Positions 1-6,344 of a stretch of DNA of 13,381 nucleotides are shown here, in pieces. A program made the translations under genes and the position numbers. The notes beneath the pieces are model-generated. The model was not told where the DNA came from, ran no database searches, and saw only the letters and a program-made list of their open reading frames with translations. Numbering within the stretch: position 1 is the first letter of the stretch; each line of letters opens with the position of its first letter. The stretch is from Ruminococcus sp. Its GTDB lineage: Bacteria; Bacillota; Clostridia; Oscillospirales; Ruminococcaceae. The stretch spans positions 1 through 13,381 of the forward strand of contig JAGCWY010000013.1 in the NCBI GenBank assembly GCA_017961625.1. Direction: 5' to 3'.

Positions 1-62
1 GAGGTAATTTGGGGGGGTTTCCGTACATGCGTTCGAGTTTTGGTTTCTACGTATTTACGGAT
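1..62. other. Left-terminal sequence outside the visible inverted repeat
   Basis: These 62 bases lie outside the part of the left end that is matched at the right end, because the right end of the window stops exactly opposite base 63. They hold a run of seven G (11-17) and no plausible gene. If the inverted repeat reaches the true terminus, the right end lacks the matching 62 bases. If not, this stretch is unique to the left end or is an assembly error. CGTATTTAC at 50-58 recurs at 240-248, where it overlaps the promoter -35 box. Confidence 0.6.
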
Positions 63-180
63 TATCCCACCAGGCCACCCGTCCGTATACACAAACCAAC
101 AATCCGAAAATACGTATTATGATATTAACATCCGGATCATACGCCAGACCGACTCCGGGTACTCCATTCCTACTTTGCGG
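63..180 (+). repeat. Left inverted terminal repeat
   Basis: Bases 63-180 match the reverse complement of 13264-13381 over 118 positions, with two differences (144 and 147). Inverted terminal repeats are typical of linear genomes replicated by protein priming (phi29, Cp-1, PRD1), where each end is an origin. The repeat contains the 10-base palindrome AATACGTATT at 109-118. The repeat may continue leftward to base 1, but the right end of the window is too short to show this. Confidence 0.93.
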
Positions 181-234
181 TATAGATCATACGCCAGACC
201 GACTCCGGGTACTCCATTCCTACTTTGCGGATAG
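135..234 (+). repeat. Tandem duplication of the inner part of the left terminal repeat
   Basis: A 46-base segment at 135-180 is repeated exactly at 185-230, a period of 50 with the linker TATA at 181-184. The right end has a single copy. The second left copy is followed by ATA, as is the right-end copy, so the inner border of the inverted repeat corresponds to the end of the second copy. Both left copies share the two bases that differ from the right end. It could be a real duplication in an origin-proximal region or an assembly artefact. Confidence 0.9.
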
Positions 235-243
235 CAATCCGTA

Positions 244-272
244 TTTACATATTTATTAAATCACGCTATAAT
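244..272 (+). promoter_or_regulatory. Strong sigma-A-type promoter for the left (structural) module
   Basis: The -35 box TTTACA (244-249) and a perfect -10 box TATAAT (267-272) are separated by 17 bases. Transcription would start near 279, about 20 bases before the first gene, whose ribosome binding site GAGGAGGTG lies in between. It is the best promoter match I found, and it faces an unbroken co-oriented gene series. Confidence 0.85.
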
Positions 273-299
273 CAACTTAGAGAGGAGGTGAGCTCACTT

Positions 300-515
300 A
301 TGAAGTTTAACAATGAGGATTATCTTAAGGCATTTCCCAGAACAGAAAAGACCGTGGCAGCTCCTGCAGCAGCTCCGGTAAGTACAAACGCTCCGGGTGA
401 TGCACTTAAACCAGAGCCGGAAGAGTTACCACCTGCAGATCCTGCTGATCCTGCAGTGGAAGATCAGCCTGATCCGGCAGCTGAGGAGGGAGGTGCAGCG
501 GATGGAGATGAGTGA
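300..515 (+). CDS. Small acidic Pro/Ala/Glu-rich protein of unknown function
   Basis: First gene of the structural module, 71 residues. The ATG at 300 is chosen because AGAGGAGGTG lies just upstream; a longer in-frame start at 225 would sit in the repeat and promoter region without such a site. Residues 1-18 look like a short ordered segment (NNEDYLKAF). From about residue 19 the protein is low-complexity, rich in Ala, Pro, Glu and Asp, and very acidic at the end (EEGGAADGDE), so it is probably disordered. In phi29 the scaffolding protein gene lies just upstream of the capsid gene, and a small acidic protein here could serve in head assembly. That rests on position and charge only. Its last 14 bases overlap the next gene. 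Confidence 0.75.
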   Translation: MKFNNEDYLKAFPRTEKTVAAPAAAPVSTNAPGDALKPEPEELPPADPADPAVEDQPDPAAEEGGAADGDE

Positions 516-687
516 TATTATCTCGTTATTTGTAAATAATGGCGTGGCCGTGGCCGTGATCATTTACTTTATGATAAGAGATTATAAGTTTATCTCACAA
601 CTCACGGTACTGATCCAGCAGCTGACCGATACGGTTAAAGACGTTGAGGAAAGCATAAAATCTTATAGGAAGGAGGTAAAAAACTAA
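502..687 (+). CDS. Putative holin, YvrJ/BhlA-like (single membrane segment plus coiled coil)
   Basis: A 61-residue protein. The start at 502 is 8 bases after GGGAGG (488-493); the ATG at 508 is a weaker alternative. Residues about 9-23 (VNNGVAVAVIIYFMI) form one membrane segment, followed by a charged, helical coiled-coil-like region (QLTVLIQQLTDTVKDVEESI) with a basic end. A single N-terminal membrane helix followed by a short charged helix is the layout of the YvrJ and BhlA/UviB families of small Firmicutes phage holins. The inferred role is to permeabilise the membrane so the GH25 lysozyme at 6341-7081 can reach the wall. The holin would be expressed with the head genes, far from the lysozyme. 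It overlaps the upstream gene by 14 bases and shares one base with the next ATG (TAATG at 685-689). A small scaffold or membrane anchor is an alternative. Confidence 0.65.
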   Translation: MEMSDIISLFVNNGVAVAVIIYFMIRDYKFISQLTVLIQQLTDTVKDVEESIKSYRKEVKN

Positions 688-1166
688 TGGCATTAAGAGC
701 AGGATATGAAGGTATCAAGAGAGGTCTGCTTGATGTATTAAAACAGATCGCTTTAAAATTCGGTGATGCTCTTGCTATAAAATCAATCGGCGAGGGATTG
801 AATTTATCAAGTGCAGGAGAGTTAAGTGCAAGCTCATCAGGTTCTGATATTATCATAGTTGAGCACACAGACACTACCAGCGGTTATGCTTGGCTCACAC
901 CAAAAGATGCAGATGGTGAGCCTCTTGACTCCGCAAAATATGTATTACTTTCCATTGTTAATAAGACAGACATGACTGGCTCACCACCGTATCCGGGATC
1001 TTATGAGTGCGCAGTCAGAGCAAGTGATGGTATATATCAGGCAAAACTGATCAATACTCAGACCGGTGGCTCAGTATCAGATCAGACATACACTGTTACA
1101 TACATACTTGCGTATGTAGAGCGACCGGCAGTAAGTACAAGTAAAAAAAGAGGAGGTAAAAAATAA
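687..1166 (+). CDS. Putative head fibre/decoration-type structural protein
   Basis: A 159-residue protein directly upstream of the major capsid gene, with stop and start overlapping at TAATG on both sides (685-689 and 1164-1168), which suggests translational coupling. The ribosome binding site is AGGAGGTAAAAAA. The N-terminus (LRAGYEGIKRGLLDVLKQIA) followed by IKSIGEGLNLSSAGELSAS resembles a short motif I associate with phage head-fibre or decoration proteins, where a helix leads into a beta-rich part. The remainder is Ser/Thr/Tyr-rich and probably beta-structured (YVLLSIVNKTD, TYTVTYILAYV), ending in a basic tail KKRGGKK. I infer a virion protein of the head by position and composition. The motif match is from memory and weak. 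A scaffolding role is less likely because of the beta-rich composition. Confidence 0.6.
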   Translation: MALRAGYEGIKRGLLDVLKQIALKFGDALAIKSIGEGLNLSSAGELSASSSGSDIIIVEHTDTTSGYAWLTPKDADGEPLDSAKYVLLSIVNKTDMTGSPPYPGSYECAVRASDGIYQAKLINTQTGGSVSDQTYTVTYILAYVERPAVSTSKKRGGKK

Positions 1167-2365
1167 TGGCAATAGTTAATCAGATAGCAACAATCCTTAA
1201 TGATGTAGTTGAGGATATGACCGGACAGTCTGCGAGTATACAGGATATTGATACCAGCGATATAGTATCTATGGGTAAATCAATCGCAAACATGGATCTG
1301 ACCGAGGATTTTTTCGGAAAGCTGGTAAACAGGATCGCAAAGACTGTATATTTTATCAGGGTATACAATCCCAAGAGGGGCAGGAGTATCTTAAGGGATG
1401 AGCATGAGTATGGTGCTTTTGTCCAGAAAGTATATTACACAGCTCCTGATTATGTAGACAATCCGGAGCAGAGTGTAGCAACATGGGCAGGATCTCCGCC
1501 TGCTGCAACATATGCACAGCACTCACCTTATGGAGTTTCTGCAGTGGTAGCAGTGGATGCTAAGATATTCGGGGGTCAGGGTACGTTTGCACTTGAGATC
1601 GTTCGCCCGGTTGATCAGATCCGTACGGCATTCTTATCAGATGCTGAGATGATGAGGTTCATCGATGGCATTTATCTGGCTATCGAGAACAAGATCAAGC
1701 TCGCTGAGGAAGCTCTCGTATCGACAGCTATAGCGACAGCTATGGCCTGCGATATCAATGGTGGAAACGTTCGCAATCTGCTCACTGAGTACAATACAAA
1801 TATTGCAGCGACTCCTATAACGGATGAGGAGGTTGCTCTGACAGATCCTGATTTCCTTAAGTACATGGCTAAGGAGATCGCTCAGACCGTAAACTATATG
1901 CAGGATATGAGTACTGCGTTTAATGTAAACGGTTACTTAACATTTACCGACAGGGAAAACCTCAAAGTGGAGCTCTTGGCTGAGGCGGAAGCATCTCTGA
2001 ATAGCTATCTTTATTCAGATACTTTCCACAAGCAGCTTATCGAGCTTGATGGCTATGAGGTCGTAAACAAGTGGCAGTTTACCGGCCAGACCGGAGGAGG
2101 TTTTGCTAATACCTCAAAGATTGATATCGTTCATGATGACTTTAAGTCAGCTACTAACCTCACCGGCGAGATCGCTCAGGATGGTATTGTAGCGTTTGTT
2201 CATGATATCGAGCATGTAGCTGCATATTTCGGACATCGCAGGAGCTGGGAGATATTTAACCCTCGTGATGATGTATACGTCCATGGCGAGACAGCTCGTA
2301 AGGGTTATGCAGTAGATCCTAACGCTAATGGTGTTGTATTTGTTGTTAAGTATGTAGCTCCCTAA
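1166..2365 (+). CDS. Major capsid protein (phi29 gp8-like)
   Basis: A 399-residue protein and the most likely major head subunit. It lies upstream of the portal gene, and its length is close to that of phi29 gp8 (448 residues), which carries an extra C-terminal Ig-like (BIG2) domain not evident here. Visible features include a hydrophilic, probably helical N-terminus (about 1-50), the basic segment VYNPKRGRSILRDEHEYG, a central helix-rich part (LAEEALVSTAIATAMACDI) and a C-terminal part with HVAAYFGHRRSWEIFNPRDD and the end VVFVVKYVAP. I infer an HK97-type fold from the family rather than from a readable motif. The start has AGGAGGTAAAAAA and is coupled to the gene before. A hairpin at 2387-2412 follows, which could raise its dose relative to the portal. 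Confidence 0.85.
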   Translation: MAIVNQIATILNDVVEDMTGQSASIQDIDTSDIVSMGKSIANMDLTEDFFGKLVNRIAKTVYFIRVYNPKRGRSILRDEHEYGAFVQKVYYTAPDYVDNPEQSVATWAGSPPAATYAQHSPYGVSAVVAVDAKIFGGQGTFALEIVRPVDQIRTAFLSDAEMMRFIDGIYLAIENKIKLAEEALVSTAIATAMACDINGGNVRNLLTEYNTNIAATPITDEEVALTDPDFLKYMAKEIAQTVNYMQDMSTAFNVNGYLTFTDRENLKVELLAEAEASLNSYLYSDTFHKQLIELDGYEVVNKWQFTGQTGGGFANTSKIDIVHDDFKSATNLTGEIAQDGIVAFVHDIEHVAAYFGHRRSWEIFNPRDDVYVHGETARKGYAVDPNANGVVFVVKYVAP

Positions 2366-2386
2366 GTAGTTACAGCTTAAATATCT

Positions 2387-2412
2387 GAGGGAGATCAGGA
2401 ACGGTCTCCCTC
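2387..2412 (+). terminator. Hairpin after the major capsid gene (possible partial terminator)
   Basis: GAGGGAGA (2387-2394) pairs with TCTCCCTC (2405-2412), a perfect 8-bp stem that a T-G pair can extend to 9, with a loop of about 10 bases. The following TTATTATAAT is only partly T-rich, so I read it as a leaky terminator or an mRNA-stabilising hairpin. It separates the abundant head protein from the low-copy portal, and the ribosome binding site of the portal starts 11 bases later. Confidence 0.55.
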
Positions 2413-2436
2413 TTATTATAATAGGAGGTAAAAAAT

Positions 2437-3357
2437 ATGGGATTTTTAGAAACCATAGCAGGACTTGTGCCGGATGGAGTTAATCTCTCACTGGCTTTTG
2501 AGAATGCTTGCACATATCCCGATTACTTTTTATTCTGGAAAGATAACCTCTTTGAGAGGATCATGAGGCTCTTTATCTGGGAAGATACCGGAGAGTTAGA
2601 TCCTAAAGAGATAGAGGAGCGTCTGATGCTTGCAGGCCATTGTGGGATAGCTCTTTTTGATAATAAGCCTACGGCATTTTTTGGAAGTTTTTCCGGAGTT
2701 ACTGTATATCAGGATGAGTTCACTAACTATAATGTGCATTCTCCGATATATTCAAATACTTTTGATATAGGTGAAAACATCTGCATCATCAATAACAATT
2801 CACTCAGAAACGCTATGCTGCCTCATGTAGTACATTATGCTCAGCTTTTGGCTCATGCAGATGTGACTCTCATTAAGCAGATGGTGGAGGCAAGAGATCC
2901 GGGTGGTGTACCTATAGCTCAGAATGAAAAGGTAAAGCAGTCGCTGATATCTTATCAGAGGGCTAAATTTAATGGAAAATCAGTTGGTTATGTTTCAGAT
3001 CTGGCAGGTATCGGGATCAACTTTTTAGGTGCTGACAGACACTCGGCACTGGATATCAATGCAGTCTGGGATGTGAGGACTAAACTGATCAAGAGTTTTT
3101 ATGCTGATATCGGAGTGAGAGCATCCTTTGATAAAAAGAGCAACACTGTAGTTGATGAGATAACCTCTGATACATCAATGCTGCTTTACAATATCTCAGA
3201 TATGCTTAAAGAGAGAGAAAAGGGAGCGGAGGCCGTAAATAAGATGTTTGGCACTAACTGGAGAGTCAGGATCTCAGATGAGATAGATTATAACAGGGAG
3301 AATGCTCCGGAGGAAGTACCTGCAGAGGGAGGTGATCAGAATGATCTGGAGGTTTGA
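2437..3357 (+). CDS. Portal / upper collar connector protein (phi29 gp10-like)
   Basis: A 306-residue protein, almost exactly the length of phi29 gp10 (309), which forms the dodecameric ring through which DNA enters the head. Recognisable features of the family include an early aromatic stretch (YPDYFLFWKD, residues 28-37) and a central beta-rich region (GHCGIALFDNKPTAFFGSF, about 68-86). A long helical region around 120-230 follows, and then a C-terminal block VVDEITSDTSMLLYNISDML with ERE, AVNKMFGTNWRVRIS (238-280). The last about 20 residues are acidic. The start has AGGAGGTAAAAAAT directly upstream. The gene overlaps the lower collar gene by 17 bases. Neighbours (capsid before, lower collar and knob after) fit the phi29 head-to-tail order. 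Confidence 0.88.
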   Translation: MGFLETIAGLVPDGVNLSLAFENACTYPDYFLFWKDNLFERIMRLFIWEDTGELDPKEIEERLMLAGHCGIALFDNKPTAFFGSFSGVTVYQDEFTNYNVHSPIYSNTFDIGENICIINNNSLRNAMLPHVVHYAQLLAHADVTLIKQMVEARDPGGVPIAQNEKVKQSLISYQRAKFNGKSVGYVSDLAGIGINFLGADRHSALDINAVWDVRTKLIKSFYADIGVRASFDKKSNTVVDEITSDTSMLLYNISDMLKEREKGAEAVNKMFGTNWRVRISDEIDYNRENAPEEVPAEGGDQNDLEV

Positions 3358-4147
3358 GCCGAAAGTATGGACTATAAAAGATATCTGGGAATATCAGCGA
3401 GATCATAGTGAGGAGATGCTCTCTGATTATGTACCCTCTCTTACACCGATAGAGGACTTCTGGAAAACATACCGGGATAATTATGCGAGGTTTGACCGGA
3501 GGTTTACCAAATTCTATGCGTCATGGTATCCGATGATGCAGGAGGGCTTGACGCTGGCGGAAGCTGCAGCAGCTTTTCAGACTGACTGTTATGATCATCT
3601 CTTATCTAATAAGAAGAGATACACAGAGCTCTTTAGGATCGAGAGCATCCCGGATGATGAGATGTACTCTCTGACCGACAATGTAAATTATTATAAAGAG
3701 ACAGAGCGTGATGTGGAATTCAATAAAGGTCAGCAGAAAAATGAGGTTGATGCTGAGACAGAGTACGGATCTCAGACCGTGGATGATGATAAAGAGTTTA
3801 CTTATGGGGCTCAGGGATCTACTACAGAGCAGACCACAAGTGCATACAATGAGAGTACTTATACTCCCAGAGATAAATCTGAGACCGATGTTGACCAGCA
3901 CATAGACTCTCAGGATAATCAGATGGTTTACGGCTCTCATACCGATACAAGGGATGATACCTATACAGAGGGAGCTCGTAAGGATACTACAGATGATGAT
4001 AGTACTGAGCATATCTATGGTAACTATGGAGTAATGCATGGAAACGACATCCTCCTCAAGCACTTAAGCGTCTGGGAGAACAGGTTTAAATTTTATGATC
4101 TGATCATGGCTGATATCGCCAGAGATCTTTTGAGAGGGGTGAGATAA
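3341..4147 (+). CDS. Lower collar protein (phi29 gp11-like)
   Basis: A 268-residue protein (phi29 gp11 has 293). The ATG at 3341 is chosen because GAGGGAGGTG (3325-3334) lies at the right distance; the in-frame ATG at 3302 has no such site. The N-terminal part (1-125) is rich in Trp and Tyr and mostly helical (FWKTYRDNYARFDRRFTKFYASW, given here in part as FDRRFTKFYASW). Residues 126-230 form a hydrophilic, Asp/Thr-rich region with spaced YG motifs (YGSQ 142, YGAQ 155, YGSH 197, YGNYG 226). The end (ILLKHLSVWENRFKFYDLI) has the helical close typical of this family. The protein would extend the portal and join it to the knob. The TAA stop shares a base with the next ATG (TAATG at 4145-4149). 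Confidence 0.82.
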   Translation: MIWRFEPKVWTIKDIWEYQRDHSEEMLSDYVPSLTPIEDFWKTYRDNYARFDRRFTKFYASWYPMMQEGLTLAEAAAAFQTDCYDHLLSNKKRYTELFRIESIPDDEMYSLTDNVNYYKETERDVEFNKGQQKNEVDAETEYGSQTVDDDKEFTYGAQGSTTEQTTSAYNESTYTPRDKSETDVDQHIDSQDNQMVYGSHTDTRDDTYTEGARKDTTDDDSTEHIYGNYGVMHGNDILLKHLSVWENRFKFYDLIMADIARDLLRGVR

Positions 4148-4593
4148 TGAGCTTAACAGTTACACTATATGTATCAGGCTCTCCGGTTGAGAAGATAGGG
4201 AAGAGCTTAAGCTCCGGCACTGACTTTTCATGTGAGCTTAAGGATGATACCAGTATCTTAAACCCTAAGATCAAGATATATTCAAGCTCTAACCTCTCCG
4301 GTTATAACTATATGTATATAGCGGAGTTTGGGAGATACTACTATATCAATGATATCAGCTCTCCCCGTAATAATGAGTGGGATATATCTGCTCATGTGGA
4401 TGTACTGGAGACATACAAGGATGCGATACTTGCAAACAGTGCAGTAGTACGGAGGCAGCAGAGTCAGTTTAATCTCTATCTGGATGATCCTGATTTTCTC
4501 ACATATAACTATGAGAGAATACAGACTATCAAGTTTCCTGCAAACAGTTTTACCAAAACGCTTAATTATGTTTTGGCTATTAACGGATCATAG
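4147..4593 (+). CDS. Tail knob protein, N-terminal part (phi29 gp9-like, split gene)
   Basis: A 148-residue protein matching the N-terminal domain of phi29-type tail knob (gp9, normally one chain of about 600 residues). The recognisable block is YYYINDISSPRNNEWDISAH followed by VDVLETYKDAILANSAVVRRQQ (about 76-115), which I know as the start of this family. It ends at YVLAINGS with a TAG stop that is part of the ribosome binding site TAGGAGGTG of the next gene, which encodes the rest of the knob. Split rather than frameshift is favoured because the second gene has its own correctly spaced site. The two products presumably assemble into the distal tail tube. The gene begins inside the TAATG that ends the lower collar gene. 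Confidence 0.78.
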   Translation: MSLTVTLYVSGSPVEKIGKSLSSGTDFSCELKDDTSILNPKIKIYSSSNLSGYNYMYIAEFGRYYYINDISSPRNNEWDISAHVDVLETYKDAILANSAVVRRQQSQFNLYLDDPDFLTYNYERIQTIKFPANSFTKTLNYVLAINGS

Positions 4594-4604
4594 GAGGTGA
4601 TGAG

Positions 4605-6344
4605 ATGGCTATAGAAGATGTAAAGTGGCCTGATCAGTTTGAGGGAATGCAGCTTCTCCCCGGCCCGTTCTTTTTAAGGGGTGGCAAGATGTACTCTTAT
4701 TTTGCTGAGGGTAACTCTTGGAATATCTATATAACTAATGATGTATTAAGTTTAAACCTCGCAGACTATCTGATCACTCCCTCAAGTGGTTATAATTGGG
4801 AGACTGACTGGTTCACTCTTTTTGAATTTGCAAACGGTTATAAACTTGAGGGTAAGTTTAGAAGTGGGTCACGTGTTGAATATACGAGCAGATGGCTTGA
4901 TGAGAATGGTAATGATATTTCTACCGTAGTATTTGACGGTATGAGCAAGGGCAGCGGATCAGCAGTTTTTGGTGAAGCTACAAACCTCGGTTTATCTACG
5001 ATCAAGCTGGCACTGTTAACATCATTTCCGACAAATCCGGGAGATCCTGCATCAGGGCCTCTGCCGGATACTCCTGCAAGCGGTGTCTATGTCCGGTTGC
5101 TTTTTGGTGGTGCTGCCGGTACTACAAATGCACTCGATTTCAATCCCGGCACTGTTTGTAAACAGTGCATGACTTTCAGGCCGTACGATGAGGTACATGC
5201 AGAGTGGCAGCTGGATATATTCACACTCACTGACGTAGCTGCAGCAAATAACTATTTTGCTACACACGGTAATCCGATCCCGTCAGATTATCCGCAGTTT
5301 ATAGAGGATGGACTGCCTCAGGATTATGATCCGTCAAGGCCGGGAGGTGGTGACGGCAATTATTCAGATGAGTCAGATCCGATAGATTTTCCGGATATGC
5401 CGGTCGGAGGAGCTCTTGGATGTGGTGCGATAAAAGCATTCCATGTATCGAGTCAGAATATCACAGATTTATTTCATAAGTTATGGGATAAAGACATATT
5501 TGATATCGATCAGTGGCAAAAGCTGGTGAGCTCTCCTATAGAGTGTATAGTGAGCTTGCACGCACTGCCTATAGTACCCTCAGATGGTACACACACAGAT
5601 CAGATACATCTGGGTAGTTTTGCGACTGCAATCAATGCTCCGGTTATCCAGAGCCAGTATAAAGAGATAGACTGTGGTTATGTCGATCTTATAAAGTTCT
5701 TTGGGTCAGCGATGGACTTTTCTCCATATACTCAGGTACAGATAGCACTCCCCGGAGCTGGGATCTATGATCTGGCTACTGAAGATGTACAGGGATCTCG
5801 GATACATGTAAAGTATTTTATGGATATCCTGACCGGTGATGTTCTGATCCATGTTAAATGTGGTCAGTCAGTGCTCTATAAGTTTACCGGTAACATGAAA
5901 ATGCAGATCCCGGTATCAGCGAGAGATAATACAGCTCTTGGTACTGCTATCTCCGGTGTGGCCGGGCTTATCGGCGGAGCTATAAAGGGTGGTATGGCCG
6001 GAGGCGGTGCAGGTGCTGTAGTTGGTGGACTGCTCGGTGGTGGTCTTAGTACTGCTGCTTCTGTGGCTACCAGAAAAGATCATGTGAGCAGATCCGGTGA
6101 TATGTCAGGATCTATCTCCCTGATGGATCACTTTGTACCTTATTTAATAATACACAGACCACAGCAGTCTCTCGCTCCTAACTACAATAAATTTAAGGGA
6201 TATCCTGCTAATCTCACTCTGACTCTGGGAGCGTGCTCCGGATATACTGAGGTGGCTCATATACATCTCACCGGTATCTCAGGAGCTACCGATACAGAAT
6301 TAAATGAGATTGAGCAGATGTTAAAGGCAGGTGTTATCATATGA
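4605..6344 (+). CDS. Tail knob protein, C-terminal part with extra N-terminal domain and membrane-pore loop
   Basis: A 579-residue protein. Residues 1 to about 245 have no counterpart I recognise in gp9: they look beta-rich and end in a Pro/Gly/Asp linker (DYDPSRPGGGDG, 240-251). From about 266 the sequence is typical of the gp9 C-terminal half: LGCGAIKAFHVSSQ, IDCGYVDLIKFFG, a Gly/Ala-rich stretch at about 443-489 (GVAGLIGGAIKGGMAGGG and on), and MDHFVPYLIIHRPQ, with the end EIEQMLKAGVII. In phi29 gp9 a hydrophobic loop at the equivalent place blocks the tube and forms the membrane pore for DNA ejection. The extra N-terminal domain could bind the host surface, since no separate appendage gene (gp12 type) is visible. 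The start follows AGGAGGTGATGAG. It overlaps the lysozyme by 4 bases. Confidence 0.82.
   Translation: MAIEDVKWPDQFEGMQLLPGPFFLRGGKMYSYFAEGNSWNIYITNDVLSLNLADYLITPSSGYNWETDWFTLFEFANGYKLEGKFRSGSRVEYTSRWLDENGNDISTVVFDGMSKGSGSAVFGEATNLGLSTIKLALLTSFPTNPGDPASGPLPDTPASGVYVRLLFGGAAGTTNALDFNPGTVCKQCMTFRPYDEVHAEWQLDIFTLTDVAAANNYFATHGNPIPSDYPQFIEDGLPQDYDPSRPGGGDGNYSDESDPIDFPDMPVGGALGCGAIKAFHVSSQNITDLFHKLWDKDIFDIDQWQKLVSSPIECIVSLHALPIVPSDGTHTDQIHLGSFATAINAPVIQSQYKEIDCGYVDLIKFFGSAMDFSPYTQVQIALPGAGIYDLATEDVQGSRIHVKYFMDILTGDVLIHVKCGQSVLYKFTGNMKMQIPVSARDNTALGTAISGVAGLIGGAIKGGMAGGGAGAVVGGLLGGGLSTAASVATRKDHVSRSGDMSGSISLMDHFVPYLIIHRPQQSLAPNYNKFKGYPANLTLTLGACSGYTEVAHIHLTGISGATDTELNEIEQMLKAGVII

Noticed and set aside
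40..234. 64-residue open frame across the left end
   Set aside because: It runs through the inverted repeat and the tandem duplication, has no ribosome binding site and lies upstream of the promoter.
135..234. CRISPR array
   Set aside because: Only two copies with a 4-base linker, inside a terminal repeat, and no cas gene.
225..299. N-terminal extension of the first gene
   Set aside because: The start at 225 lies upstream of the promoter and has no ribosome binding site, while ATG 300 has a strong one.
1..299. phi29-type packaging RNA at the left end
   Set aside because: The space is taken by the terminal repeat, its duplication and the promoter, and no pRNA-like three-way junction could be drawn.
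3602..4063. 153-residue frame on the minus strand
   Set aside because: It is the mirror of the Asp/Thr-rich part of the lower collar gene, rich in Ile, Leu and Ser without a believable start site.
4591..4607. Frameshift or sequencing error within the tail knob gene
   Set aside because: The stop is part of a well-spaced ribosome binding site and a new ATG follows; this is the layout of a real gene border.
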